From contig NC_092581.1 in the NCBI RefSeq assembly GCF_037975245.1, forward strand, positions 15,208,303 to 15,272,302: a stretch of 64,000 nt of DNA. Direction: 5' to 3'. Shown piece after piece: positions 1 to 13,414 of the stretch; positions within the stretch are counted from its first letter, which is position 1; every line of letters begins with the position of its first letter. Source of the DNA: Apostichopus japonicus. Lineage: Eukaryota; Echinodermata; Holothuroidea; Aspidochirotida; Stichopodidae. The position numbers and the translations under genes are program-made. The notes beneath the pieces are model-generated. The model saw nothing but the letters and a program-made list of their open reading frames with translations, was not told the origin of the DNA and made no database searches.

Positions 1-1294
1 TATGCATACATTTTACGGGATGCAAAAATTCGTTTTCATGAACAAAATAACGCAATCTATTCGCAAATATCTTTGACTAACAAGAACATTTCATCTGGAT
101 ATATGAGAGTGACGATGTGTAGTATAATTGGGTACTCAATATTTAGTCTTCATGAATATGCATGAGTTGTAGTTCACCTTATTATTCCAGTTTAGGATTG
201 ATTGTCAGGACATATCCCGTAGTAATATTTCCTTTCCATGACCAAAAGAGCACACTTCCTATTCGCATATACCCTTCACACACAAGGACATATCCTATGG
301 ATATTTCCTATGGATATTTCCTATAGCGAGGGTGTGGATAATTGGGTATTTCGATTAATACTACGTAGTGACTCACCAGCCGATCTTTTGATGACGTATT
401 TCTGTGGAGATGTCCTGTCGTTTTGTGAACCAGTAACAAAGGTTAGTGGAATGTCCCACCGATAACTGCAAAAAAGGGGACGTACTTTCAAAATTAATGA
501 AAATATCTTAGGGAAGCTTGGGAACTAATCAATATCTGGCTTTGATTTCAAGTTTCTTTTAACATTAAGTTCTTTAAATATCCATCTGAATCTCTTCAAA
601 TATGTCCTTGAATGTTTTTAAATATCCGCATGAGTTTTAAGCATGTACAGTGTTTTAGAAAGTTCATGTGTATATTCATTTAAGCAGAATGCGTATGATC
701 CTATTACCTTCCGAAGGCCATTATAAAACCATTCGATTCGTAGCACCACGGAGTTGTTATGACAACTCCCTGGTTACACTATCTGTTCCCTTTCCAAGTG
801 ATACACTTTAAAGGGTGTGAAGACTCGCGCACAAAGAAACATCTGATGCCGGTAATCTGACCTAGTTTCGAATGAGGTGTAGCAGAAGTATTAGACACTA
901 CCATCGATCCCAGAAAATACACACACAGCTTGCTACCGTCGGTAATTAGACACTAGTGTTCAGGCAATGCATACAGCTACGGTCAATACCCGCAACACAG
1001 TGTACATAGTAGCGACGGACATCTCAGCAGGGAGCTGTTATGGAACTCCCTGATCTCAGGTACAGATAAAAGATAACAAGGTATCACGTTTCATTACTGT
1101 CTGCATTTTGTAGTGACAAGAAGAAAACTTCACTTGCAAGCAACGGAAAGCTACATTTTTTCAGAGGGCGGCACGCGGTTTGAAACGAGTCTTCAATGCC
1201 TTTAACATCATAATGGTCCCACGGTCACGGACTCGATATAAGGGAACTAGGGTTAAGAGTGGGTGGAGTTTTCGTTTACGTTTATTTGACTTAC
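1..1294. other. Left-edge non-coding segment, presumed intron 9 of the aminopeptidase gene
   Basis: It follows the exon 9 donor (GTAAGT on the minus strand at 1294-1289), so it should be intronic. I found no exon with the required phase. Two palindromes occur, at 750-769 (arms GGAGTTGT/ACAACTCC) and near 1030-1050. The short open frame at 238-465 has no recognisable content. Confidence 0.6.
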
Positions 1295-1476
1295 TTGTAA
1301 GGTGAGGGCGGTAGACTTTCTTTCATTTCTTCGTTCAGGAGGAATACGTTCTGTTCAACTTTGACCTTTCTTCTTCCTGGATTTGTTGTTACTCTCACAA
1401 TTGGATATCCAGATTGTAACAACCAAGGTCGCATCAAGTCCGCTATATGAATGCCCAGGTCGTTATGATCAACATT
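1295..1476 (-). CDS. M1 aminopeptidase exon 9
   Basis: The acceptor TTTATTTCAG precedes the exon, and it ends at donor AA|GTAAGT in phase 2, so the reading frame continues beyond the window. It encodes about 60 residues including DLMRPWLLQSGYPIVRV and, near the end, PPSPYK. These match the segment of M1 aminopeptidases where the catalytic part passes into the C-terminal domain (W-x2-Q-x-G-[FY]-P-[VL]-[IV]-x-V). A hAT element ends only 24 bases upstream of its 3' splice site, so the natural branch point may have been displaced. Confidence 0.93.
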
Positions 1477-1500
1477 CTGAAATAAACCAAAGGGACACAG

Positions 1501-2594
1501 CAGGCGCGGCGGAGCGGAAAAATTATTGGGGGGGCTAATGTGTGGAGACTATCTAAGCGGAGCGCCACCATCGGTTGGCGCGGAGCGTACAAGAAAATTT
1601 GGGTTTTTTCAAACCCCCAGATGGCCGGAAACGGCACTTTCCGAGTGTTTTATGCTGCGAATACCCAGCCCTAAAATATAGGTCTCAAGCCTGCAATTTC
1701 TCAGATTGCACGTAAAAGTCTGTAAAAACATTGTAATTTGTATATTCGATGGTTTTTTAAGAGAGTAGCTATTACTCGTAGTGTACTCGCAAAGATGTTT
1801 TTTAGTGTAGTAAGGGCAGTGGCGGAGCTAGAGTATTGGTCAGGGAGGGCGAGAATGGTCTGTAGGGGAGCTTTCGACACTATCTAAGCGGAGCGCCACC
1901 ACAGGTTGGCGCGGAGCGTACAGAAAATTTTTGAGTAAAGATACTCCCTAGATTGCAGGAAATGACCCTTTCCGGGGCCTTGCTAATTTGCAGATAAACG
2001 GAGAATAAATAGGTGTCGTCGCCATTTTGTCGGAAAATTAAACCAACAGAATATGACAAATATCAATAGGTATATGAGAGCGCAATAAAATAGTCAAAAA
2101 TCGCGAATAAGTAAAAAGTAGTGAAAAGCTGAAAAGGGCGCCAGCAGTCCATTTGAGTCCGTCAGGGGGGGGGGGAGGCATCCGCCCCCTGACTGTATAT
2201 ATGGACGCTCCGCCACTAAGTAAGGGGATGTTGGAGAACTGGCTGAAATGAGGCAAGTCATTGGCCTAAGACGAAGTTGTGTTACGCTTACCGGTACTCA
2301 CACTCACTGCTTCCACTTTTCACTGCTTCCCAACCGCGTGAAGACTCGGTTGGGGTGACAATGTGGTCTATAGCCAGGGGACGGGCCGAGGGTCCCCCAG
2401 CAATTACTAAAATTATTACACCTATAGTGTATACGTGTGCATCGGACAGATCGACAAGTATGCATTGAAAAATGGGCAGATGCACGTTTCGGAGCCTTGG
2501 TAAATATTGGGGGGGCTTATCATGCATTTGCCCCCTCAACTTTTTTATTGGGGGGGCTGAGCCCCCCCAAGCCCCCCCGGTTCCGCCGCCACTG
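1501..2594 (+). mobile_element. hAT-type non-autonomous composite element, copy A
   Basis: It is flanked by a perfect 8-bp target duplication GGACACAG (1493-1500 and 2595-2602). The ends are CAGGCGCGGCGGAGCGG on the left and CCGGTTCCGCCGCCACTG on the right, imperfect terminal inverted repeats of the CAGTGGCG hAT type. The 1094-bp body has no transposase. It carries a second hAT element nested inside (1817-2218). Copy B at 11366-12455 is a near-identical relative in the same orientation. The 8-bp duplication and CA..TG ends are established hallmarks of hAT transposition. Confidence 0.9.
1817..2218 (+). mobile_element. Nested hAT-type MITE inside copy A
   Basis: The ends are CAGTGGCGGAGC and GCTCCGCCACTA, and both flanks carry the 8-bp duplication AGTAAGGG (1809-1816 and 2219-2226). 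It is 402 bp with no coding capacity and includes a run of G near 2165. The same nested insertion with the same duplication is present in copy B, so it entered the outer element before that element multiplied. Confidence 0.88.
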
Positions 2595-2598
2595 GGAC

Positions 2599-2641
<43 letters not shown>

Positions 2642-3358
2642 ATTATTAAGTTGTATCATCACGCATCCGGTGTATGACGTCCCTTCACTGTATTGCATAA
2701 GCGATTATGTAAACTATCTATTAATCTTTGCCTCAATGTATTTTCTTTTTTAAATTATCATACACATTTTAGCCATTTAAGTTACATTAAGGGTAGGGAG
2801 TCATTAATTATTCCTTTCGATATTTTTTTCTGAAGATTTGATCACGCCGTGACATAAATCTCATCCTAAATGAAACAGAAAAATTTCCCAAAAAGTTTAC
2901 TTTTACGTAATTATTTAGAGTAAAATTTGACTATAATGAAGCTATTAAAGTTTTTATCGGGTTTTCTTCCCCTAAGGATTTCATGTTAGAAAATATATCA
3001 TAATCAACAAAAGGTTAACCCAGAAAGCTGTTTTAAATTATTCACAAGAAGCATACATATTCTTATCAGCATTGATTGGTTCATATGCAAGTCTGACGGC
3101 AAATTCTAGCTATATGATTGGCTAACAGCTTGTTTTCTGAAGGCGTCGAGAAAATGATGCCTACCTCACCTTATTACCTTAGCTATAGACATAAATGTAA
3201 TGGTAATTCCTAAAGAAAATGAACTTCAATGAACAAAAGAATACATTTGTGGGTTGGGGTGGGTGGGGGGCTTAGCAAGAATTCTTTCGGACATTAATGA
3301 TGTAATACTATCTATAAATTGTGCGTATAGGCTATACACCAAAGGGTTTATTACTTAC

Positions 3359-3424
3359 CTTGTCCAGAGCATTCCATATATCTTCCGAATTAGCATTCTG
3401 GTATGCCCGTTCATTTAAAAATCT
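3359..3424 (-). CDS. M1 aminopeptidase exon 8
   Basis: A 66-bp phase 0-0 exon between acceptor TTTTTTAACAG and donor AAG|GTAAGT. It encodes 22 residues, RFLNERAYQNANSEDIW and following, which match the conserved [FY]-L-x6-[FY]-x-N-A-x3-D-L-W segment of M1 aminopeptidases after the catalytic domain. Confidence 0.93.
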
Positions 3425-5166
<1,742 letters not shown>

Positions 5167-5232
5167 CTCCATTCCTGTCCTGAAAGCTGTTTCTCCAATC
5201 AGATCTAGCAGCATCCGAACAACGGCGGTACT
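5167..5232 (-). CDS. M1 aminopeptidase exon 7
   Basis: A 66-bp phase 0-0 exon between acceptor CACCTCTTCAG and donor GAG|GTAGGT. It encodes STAVVRMLLDLIGETAFRTG and two more residues. This follows the catalytic Tyr of exon 6 and corresponds to the KGASVLRML-type helix of the family; the usual Gly-Ala after Lys is replaced by Ser-Thr-Ala. Confidence 0.93.
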
Positions 5233-7200
5233 CTGAAGAGGTGAGGAAAATAAGCACATAAAATCTAATCGCATATCATTAGTTATTTTAACTTATATGA
5301 AATACCTTCTAAACGTGCATTATATAATACATCGTAGGAATGCAATAATACAAATATTGGTAGGCTAATTATTTCTGACAGAAATGAGAAGTTGGTCGTG
5401 TTTGAGTTGATAGCTCGATATACCCTTTTCTCCCGATTACGAAGTCTGAATAATAAGGCAAGAAGATCATCAGAAAAAACGCATTTACACACGGAGGCGT
5501 CTAGAGCCGGGGGTGTCCGGGGGGGGGGGGGAATAACGTCATCCGGTTCCCTTATTGAAGTCTTCATAAATTCATTTTTACTTTTATTGGCGTAATGAAA
5601 CTTTTCTTCTGGTGTCCGAAGCCCTGATCTGATCCAACGTTTGCCATATCCGAGGCCCCCTATAATTGACCCATTGCCTGTAGGTCCCACCCCCTTAACT
5701 CACCCAATCCCTTCGTCATGTTCGTATATACCCCATCATGTTTACCCTGATTGGGGTGCAATTGCACACAAGTTTTAAGAAAAGTTACCGGTATACGCAA
5801 CATGTTCCTCGCTTGTATGATTAAATTCCGCTACCTGAAACCACCTCTTTGATAGGCTCACCTCTCTCCAAAAAAAAATGTTTTATTTATGAATTATGAA
5901 TTTGATTCGCATTCGAGGGACTTTTCAGGCCTTTTGAACTTTTCTTTCATGATCTACCACAACCTATAAATGAAAGTAAGACACCGATTAAACGAAGCAG
6001 AACATACTTACAACTGACTTGAAGGATTGTTTGATCATTGGAAATGAAACTATCAACAGGGAAAGTTCATAACACTTTTTTTTTATCTTAACATTTTAGA
6101 GAAAGGGCAAAACATAGCAGAGAGAAAAAAAAACAATTAACTAAGAGGTGCTTGCCATGTTAAATTTCTTCTTAAAACGGTTCAGTTTGAAATGTGGTAA
6201 AAAATCGATACTAAAATAACGTGACATTACGTAAATTTCATTAACAGCCTGTATAAAGAAGTCACGTTTCATTTAAAGTAAGGGCGAAAAATGTGGGAAA
6301 TTTCTGATTTGCCTTCTGCGCAATACCATATCGATATCATTAATGATAACAGATGAATACAAATAAATATTGGGTACGACACTTTCAACATTGCACAATA
6401 ATGATTTATTAATTACTTTTGAAATTAACTTTCCCCTTGCAAATTATGTTACACTTCATGACTTTGAATTTTAGTTTCAGCAATAACCGATCCAAACTTT
6501 TCATAGGAAAGTTGCCGCCAAACTGGCGATAAAGCGCAAACAACTTACTGCTTAAATGAACATGATATAAAGTTTCGTTCAAACTTGTTAAATCGATATT
6601 CCGCTGGTTAAAATTGAAACTGATTGCTCAAAAAAGTTACAGGTAGATTATTTTATTTATCTGCTCAAAGCCATGCACATACTCACAGCATTTTGTATGA
6701 CGAAAGATAAAATTGTTTTTTTTTTTTCAATTTTGTTGGTATTTTGTGAAAGCATCTGGCAACAACAAAGTGGGTGATGTCGTCATGGCAATTAAGCTGA
6801 ATTTTGTTATTCTTATTACGTTTGAATAGTTTAACTTAAAGTGTGGAACTATGTTTATTTTATATGTCTTAAGGATAACTGTTACAATGTCTTTCACCGA
6901 AATAAATTCCAGTTTAACCAATTTGAATTCGTAACGCAATTTATATGTCCTCTAACTTGAACAAAGTATCAAGTTTATTTTGTTACACGTAGTAGAATAG
7001 TTTCGTAAATAGATGTGCTACATAATGGACATTTTCGATTTAACATTCATTAACCTATTATCTGACATCATTACCTAATTGTGACGGGCAAAAAAAATCT
7101 ACCTATTGAAAGAAAACTTGAATCGAATTAGGTTAACATGAATGTTTGATTTGATTCTGTTTCAACTTACATAATAGCCTATATATCTAGTATACATTTA

Positions 7201-7201
<1 letters not shown>

Positions 7202-7254
<53 letters not shown>
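7202..7254. repeat. (TA)n microsatellite
   Basis: An uninterrupted TA dinucleotide run of about 53 bp within intron 6. Confidence 0.95.
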
Positions 7255-7256
<2 letters not shown>

Positions 7257-8238
7257 TTGTGTCATGAAACTGATGCGACATTTTGATGTGATATTCTATA
7301 CTAACTATATATCTTTTAGTGCATGAACGAGTGCCATCCAGAGTGATCTAGTTCTGTGACAATATAACATGACATATTCCTACAGCCGATTCAAAATCTA
7401 TAGCAATTCACGTGTAAAAACCGGCTTGAATTACACGACACAGTATCATGTCGTAAGAAGTCTCTTAGGTGGTATAGTAAATGTATTTCTTATATGTACT
7501 GAGAGAGCTATATATCAAGATAACAGGTTTGTATTTGTGAAGATTGCTTCACAATCATGCAGCTATACAAGGCAGTGCAAAGTGGATATTAGCATATGGC
7601 ACACATTCACTGAGAAATTAAAGAGATATTTCCTGCGATAGCCGATGAGATACTTTGTATGGAAGATAGAACAATATATTCTTCACTGTTGTTACTGAAA
7701 CCCATATGGTCAGTGATATCAACATGGCAGATGTTCTCGTAAAAAAAATTGTTCTTTCCTATAATGATATATGCGTTTGATTTGTTCTTGAAATGTGATA
7801 CATATTTGTCATATTTGATTAGCTGTCAATGTCGTCTGTATTTAAAATTTCATTAAAATTCTTCTTTTCTTTTATTTTCTCTTTTTCGTAATCCCCCCCC
7901 CCCCATGCCCGTCTCCTCTTTGGATAAATTATTGCAACATTATAATACAAAACAACTGTTGTCTGCTCAATTACCAGGATGACATTATTCACTCTGCTGT
8001 TGCCAGGTGCAATCACAAAATATCAGGAAATTTGAACATTTCATATCTTCGTCATCCAAAATGTTTAAAGAATGTGATATGTACCCAAAGATGCAGAAAA
8101 TTTCGACCAAATTTGTTTAGCAATAAATTTCAGCCATCGGACGGTTCCTTTTAACCAAAAAAATCGCAGAAAGAACTTTAACTCCACCGTAATCTTCATC
8201 CTGGTCATCTTTAAGACTACAGCTTGAGCCTTAATATA

Positions 8239-8276
8239 TTACGTCATGTGACGTCCTATGACGTCATATGACGTCA
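8239..8276. promoter_or_regulatory. Cluster of four CRE-like TGACGTCA motifs at 10-bp spacing
   Basis: TTACGTCA (8239), TGACGTCC (8249), TGACGTCA (8259) and TGACGTCA (8269) repeat exactly every 10 bp, starting 12 bp past the exon 6 donor on the transcribed strand. TGACGTCA is the consensus for CREB/ATF factors. Whether this is a working intronic element or simply a short tandem repeat is unknown. Confidence 0.4.
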
Positions 8277-8288
8277 TGGGATACTCAC

Positions 8289-8426
8289 CTTCCAGTAAAT
8301 AATACGGTCGAAATTGTCCAGAACCTGTGACGGTTTATTGATTTCACGAAGTATTGGATGTGACGTAGGCATTGCGTCAAGCTTCATAATGGAGAGCATA
8401 TTTTGAGTGAAAGCCTGATCTTCTAA
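8289..8426 (-). CDS. M1 aminopeptidase exon 6 (catalytic Tyr)
   Basis: A 138-bp phase 0-0 exon between acceptor TTTTTTCAG and donor AAG|GTGAGT. It encodes 46 residues beginning LEDQAFTQNMLSIMKLDAM, then TSHPI, then FDRIIYWK. The TSHP motif and the FD-x-I-x-Y-x-K segment are typical of M1 aminopeptidases, and the Tyr of IIYWK is in the position of the transition-state-stabilising tyrosine. The exon lies on the far side of the 26-kb, Polinton-bearing intron from exon 5. Confidence 0.95.
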
Positions 8427-11357
8427 CTGAAAAAAATGATTGGAAATTATGTTTTAAAAAAAAACAACAACGTGAGATAAAAAAAAAAATAAAGCAAAAT
8501 GAAAACAGCAATAAACTGAGTAAATCGCTTTAAAGAATGTTGATGGATAGTGAAGTATCAACTATCAAACGTATACATGTAGAAAAGTAGGTATTTTCTA
8601 TAACAAACAAAAACTTCAAACGGCAAGGTTTAACAAACCATATATTACTTATATACCGTAATGACACTTCAGGAGATGTTTGCAATGAATTCCCTCTCAT
8701 TACCAGTATTAGGGCGAGTTGCTGGTTTGGGTGTCAGAGCGTAGCGCATTCATCTGATGCTTGACCTATCACCGCAACGAATTATACTTACAAAGCTTCT
8801 CACTCGGGGATTGAATTTTGCTGAACCACAATTATGCACGAGTTATTTACCTATATATAATTATGTGACTTGTTATTTGGGGTTAGTATATACCTTTCAG
8901 TGACGATTAAGTTTCCGGATTGTGCGCACATAATGAGAATAAAAGCAAAAAATAATTATGTTTTACTTTTCTTGCAAATATACAGCAAATGACCAAAAAA
9001 CAAAATAATAGCAAACAGAAATAATAAAGAAAAAAACAGAAAAGGGAAATTGACAAATAGAGGAGGAGTAAGAAGAAAAGGTCACGTGACCCTAAAACCT
9101 TGAAATCTAAGATGACACCACAAAAACAAAAAAATGATATGATAAATCTTGGAGGCTCTTTTGGGAATGTTGTATAAAATACTGAGTCACACATTGGTTG
9201 GAAAACAGGGGACATGTATTGGTGTAGATACCAACGGGGCCATTAATTACCAAAATGGCGGTGCATAAGTAAACCGGCAGTAAAAAGTAAGGAATATCAG
9301 CATATATAGCGTACTAAATATTTACACTAATTTACAAAGGTTTGAACAAAATTGCATTTTCGGCTAAGTTTTGGAGAAAAGAAACGTTCAGAAGAGGGGA
9401 CCCAGGGAATCGGGGAATCAGAGACCCCGGACTTTTACCTTCTGTTCACCCCCCCCCCCCCCCACAAGTCATGATCTCAACCATACACTGTGAAATATCT
9501 GAACATGTTAGGGCATACCTTATTGTGATGGTTTGACCTGTGATATCAATATAAACGAAGTTACAACACTTTTGGAAATGAATAGTTAGAATTAAAATAA
9601 TAGCGGCTTGTTTTTGGGGATAATTTTTCTTGGTTTATACAAATTTCCAATTTGGAGGGGCAAGGCGGATGTTTCAGCAGGCAGTGTGTACGACAATTTC
9701 TCTTTAGGTTTGAATTAGCACTGTCTGTCACTGTAATATCCCTTGAACCCCCCTTGCCCCCCCCCCTTGTTCCCCCTTGTTCCCCTTGTTCCCCCTTGTC
9801 CCCTCTCCTCCCTTCTCCCATCATCCCTGCGTCATGATATATCGGAATCGATTGAGAGAGAAAGAGAGAGTCGAAGGAATACGAAAAGTATCTCGGTTTA
9901 CATTTCTTTCCGCGTTGTATCTCCGTTTTTTTATTATATTTCGTGTTTCTTAAATTTCCCAGGTCCCCTCCTCGCCAATACTCAGAATAACTTGATTGTT
10001 CGTCGGATATCTAGTATAGGTTCATACACACTGTAATGAAATAATGGTTAAGGCTATATGTTAAGGCTATGATAAACCAAATTCTAATTTCCAGGCGAAC
10101 AGCCAGGTTCCCTCTCAATCTCCTCGTCGAATTGTTTTTATTGGTTTTCTCAATTTGTTAGGTTTAAAGAGTGAAGATTCCTCGGTAACCAACCGAAAAC
10201 TGTTCTCTTTTTTTTGTCTCTTATTTTGTTTTATTCAGTCTTTCTTTCTTTACCCCTCTGTTTTTTCTTTTCTCTTTTTGGTTGTTGGTTAGTTCAACTG
10301 TCGGCTTCCGGTGATCGTTTCATCTTCATTTAAGGTGCAATTATTTTCAAGCGATATTTCTCAGAGCAACCCAGAAATTCGCTTGCCTGGGAATAAGCTA
10401 CAAGTTAACAACTCGCGTATGAATGCTAATCCTTCATAGAGTTCTCGTTCTCTTTCGTGTCAATTTAGGAGTTAAACTTGACCTTCAAATCCAGGTTTCC
10501 TTCCATTTCTTCATGTCTTTCTTAAAAAATGAAATAGTACAAGGAACAAACAACGCAATAAAAAATGAAATAAAAGCCCTGGATATAGCGTTTAATGGTG
10601 TTTAAAAGAGTTGGCATTCCTTAGATAATTTCGTTCCCACTTCTTAGCAGCAACAGGAAAATGTTTCTTTATACGATATAATGAGTTTTGTCGCCTCATA
10701 AGGCATAATTTTTGTACTTTGTGGTGGATCTTGGGGGAACGGTAATGTGTATATCAAGTTCGTGTCACGGAACATATCCGCAAGGTACTGTGCCGCCAGA
10801 CCATTTAGAGACTTATTTACACCATTGTCAATCTTTTACATTTTAAATACATTTTTCGAGATTGAAATCATTTTCAATTTCAGATTCAAGGTTAGCTTCT
10901 GATCTATCATCGAATGTTGCAGTTAGAATATTTCTTGATGAATGCTTTCTGTCGACGACTTAGTCTGAGAGCATTTCTAGCACTACTGGCAAACCCCAAA
11001 CTAAAACTACAATATACTCAAACATCGGTAAAGTGTATATCCATTATAATATGGAATACAAATATTGTCAGTATAAATGAATGGTTTTATACGCTTAAGT
11101 AAAGCCAATCTACTGAATACCAGCTTGTAAACAGCATCGACCTGTTTATTCCATTATTAAACACTCATTGGTGATTTTTTACGCCCAGAATCTTTCCAGA
11201 AAAATATGCTCTCGATAACAGTATATATCAGCGGCAATATTTAATTTGTTCTTTTGATTGGATACTTCAAGATTTGAATCATTTTTGTGTAAATTTGAAC
11301 AAATATGGCCTTCTTACGAAATGTGTGTGTGGGAAAGGGGAAGAGGAGATGGGGGGG
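8427..11357 (-). other. Intron 5, segment left of the hAT composite B
   Basis: Non-coding, with poly(C) runs near 9450 and 9757 and a (CCCCCTTGTT)-like low-complexity patch at about 9740-9830. I see no gene or recognisable element. Confidence 0.75.
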
Positions 11358-11365
11358 GGTTATAC

Positions 11366-12455
11366 CAGGGGCGGCGGAACGGGAAAATTATTGGGGGGCT
11401 AATGTGTGGAGACTATCTAAGCGGAGCGCCACCATCAGTTGGCGCGGAGCGTGCAAGAATTTTTTTTTTTTTTTTCAAACCCCCAGATGGCCGGAAACGG
11501 CACTTCCCGAGTGTTTTATGCTGCGAATACCTAGCCGTAAAATATGGGTCTCAAGCCTGCAATTTCTCAGATTGCACGTAAAAGTCTGTTAAAACATTGT
11601 AATTTGTATATTCGATAGTGTTTTAAGAGAGTAGCTATTACTCGTAGTGTACTCGCAAAGACGTTTTTGAGTGTAGTAAGGGCAGTGGCGGAGCTAGGGG
11701 CATTGGTCAGGGGGGGCAAGAATGGTCTATAGGGGTGCTTTCGACACTATCTAAGCGGAGCGCCACCACAGGTTGGCGCGGAACGTACATAAAATTTTTG
11801 AGTAAAGATACTCCCTACATTGCAGGAAATGACCCTTTCCGAGCCTTGCTAATTTGCAGCTAAACGGAGAATAAAAAGGTGTCGTCGCCATTTTGTCGGA
11901 AAATTACACCAACGGAATATGACAATGTCAATAGGTATATGAGAGCGCAATAAAATAGTCAATAATCGCGAATAAGTATAAAGTAGTGAAAAGCTGAAAA
12001 GGGCGCCAGCAGTCCATTTGAGTCCGTCAGGGGGGGGGGGGGTCATACGCCCCCTGACTGTATATATGCACGCTCCGCCACTAAGTAAGAGGATGTTGGA
12101 GAACTGGCTGAAATGAGGCTACGTCATTGGCCTAAGACGAAGTTGTGTTACGCTTACCGGTACTCTCACTTACTGCTTCCACTTTTCACGGGGCGTGAAG
12201 ACGAGGTTGGGGTGACAATGTGGTCTATATCCAGGGGACGGGCCGAGGGTCCCCCAGCAATTACTAAAATTATTACACCTATATAGTATACGTGTGCATC
12301 GGACAGATCGACAAGTATGCATTGAACAATGGGCAGATGCACGTTTCGGAGCCTTGGTAAATATTGGGGGGGGGGGGCTTATCATGCATTTGCCCCCTCA
12401 ACTTTTTCATTGGGGGGCTAAGCCCCCAAGCCCCCCCCCGGTTCCGCCGCCACTG
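11366..12455 (+). mobile_element. hAT-type non-autonomous composite element, copy B
   Basis: It is flanked by a perfect 8-bp duplication GGTTATAC (11358-11365 and 12456-12463). The ends are CAGGGGCGGCGGAACGG and CCGGTTCCGCCGCCACTG. It is 1090 bp, in the same orientation as copy A and closely similar along its whole length, including the nested MITE. It landed 178 bp from the point where the Polinton later or earlier inserted, in the same host repeat. Confidence 0.9.
11683..12083 (+). mobile_element. Nested hAT-type MITE inside copy B
   Basis: The ends are CAGTGGCGGAGC and GCTCCGCCACTA with flanking AGTAAGGG (11675-11682) and AGTAAGAG (12084-12091). It is the counterpart of 1817-2218 in copy A. 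Confidence 0.87.
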
Positions 12456-12463
12456 GGTTATAC

Positions 12464-12634
12464 CTTATACCTGCTGGTCTTCGAATGGATTTCACAATTT
12501 TCTCTTGCAGTTATGAACTACAGTACTGCTATTTAATCTTAACGGCGTGAAGGCAAACGCGTGTCATCGTTTATTGCCAAATCATTGTACTGTATGATAG
12601 GACTTAAAATTGTAAAGATATTGTCATGGCAACT
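12464..12634 (+). repeat. Host repeat interrupted by the Polinton, left half
   Basis: Closely similar to about 30620-30805: both contain ACCTGCTGGTCTTCGAATG and, further on, TGAACTACAGTACTGCTAT. The similarity resumes on the other side of the Polinton at 28960, so the transposon split one copy of a duplicated host sequence. Confidence 0.85.
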
Positions 12635-12640
12635 GTCATT
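12635..12640 (+). repeat. Polinton target-site duplication, left copy (GTCATT)
   Basis: GTCATT abuts the left terminal repeat and recurs at 28954-28959 after the right terminal repeat. A 6-bp duplication is the established signature of Polinton integration. Confidence 0.93.
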
Positions 12641-12775
12641 AGTAGTAGTAACGATGGTTTAGGACAATCTATTGTTAAGGGATTATATTAATATGAATAT
12701 TGTTATTAATATTTTTATGAATATTTTTATGAATTTTTTTATGAATTTTTTTTATGAATTTTTTTTATGAATTTT
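12641..12775 (+). repeat. Polinton left terminal inverted repeat with subterminal TTTTTTATGAA repeats
   Basis: The first ~90 bp match the reverse complement of 28953-28864 with only a few substitutions (two in the first 17 bp, then about one more up to the ATGAA repeats). Inward of this both ends carry an 11-13-bp repeat of the form ATGAA plus a run of T, about six copies here and about ten at the right end, so the two repeats differ in length. Confidence 0.93.
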
Positions 12776-13414
12776 GATATGAATTTTGATATATGATTTT
12801 GATATATGATTTTTATATGTTTAATTAATATTATTATCATTATGTTTTAGTAAAATAAATTGTATGATGTCATATGACAGAACGCCCTCTATTAACAAAG
12901 TTTTAGGATTAAGTGCGCCCTCCTTTTCCAAAGTTTTGAGAGAGAAACATGACACGTTGGCAACAAGTTCTGACATGATTGGCATTTAACAGAGGGGGGT
13001 GTGTTAATGATTGAAAAGGTATCTTAATGAGGAGCTTAAGTAGAGTGCTCTTATGTAAGATGATAAGAATGATGGCGAAGCGGAAGTAAAGAAAGCTTTA
13101 GAAATGATTGCGACGGATTATTGTAAAAAACCAATGATCACTTTGAAGATGGGATGAGGGTATTTTTCACTATACGGGTTTATTTGTGTCATAAGGAGAC
13201 AGACGGACGTAGCTTAATTATGAAAGCAATGATTAAGGGGGGATAAGGGTACCCACGTGTATATCCTTATGCTTTTGATGGAAAAGGCTTACAGGCGTTT
13301 CATTGTTCAAAGATTAAAAACAGAGATATTGGTGTGTTGTAAAACCCTTTATAAGATCACTCTGCATCGAAGCATCTCACTGTTCACATCGTTCCTCAGC
13401 CAATCTCAACTCTT
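12776..13414 (+). other. Polinton left non-coding zone
   Basis: AT-rich DNA between the terminal repeat and the 41-bp tandem array. The open frame at 13257-13490 runs into the tandem array and is not considered a gene. No promoter can be named with confidence. Confidence 0.7.

Larger units (their letters stand above)
1477..3358 (-). other. Intron 8 of the aminopeptidase gene
   Basis: It contains the hAT composite at 1501-2594, an (ACAG)n run at about 2600-2641, and otherwise AT-rich sequence with no further feature I can support. Confidence 0.85.
5233..8288 (-). other. Intron 6 of the aminopeptidase gene
   Basis: It contains a poly(G) run near 5519, a (TA)n tract at 7202-7254, a poly(C) run near 7896 and a cluster of TGACGTCA motifs at 8239-8276. 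The open frames at 5283-5690 and 7369-7641 show no recognisable domain and I do not call them genes. Confidence 0.8.

Noticed and set aside
2288-2698. 136-residue frame on minus
   Set aside because: Lies across the end of the hAT composite and an (ACAG)n run.
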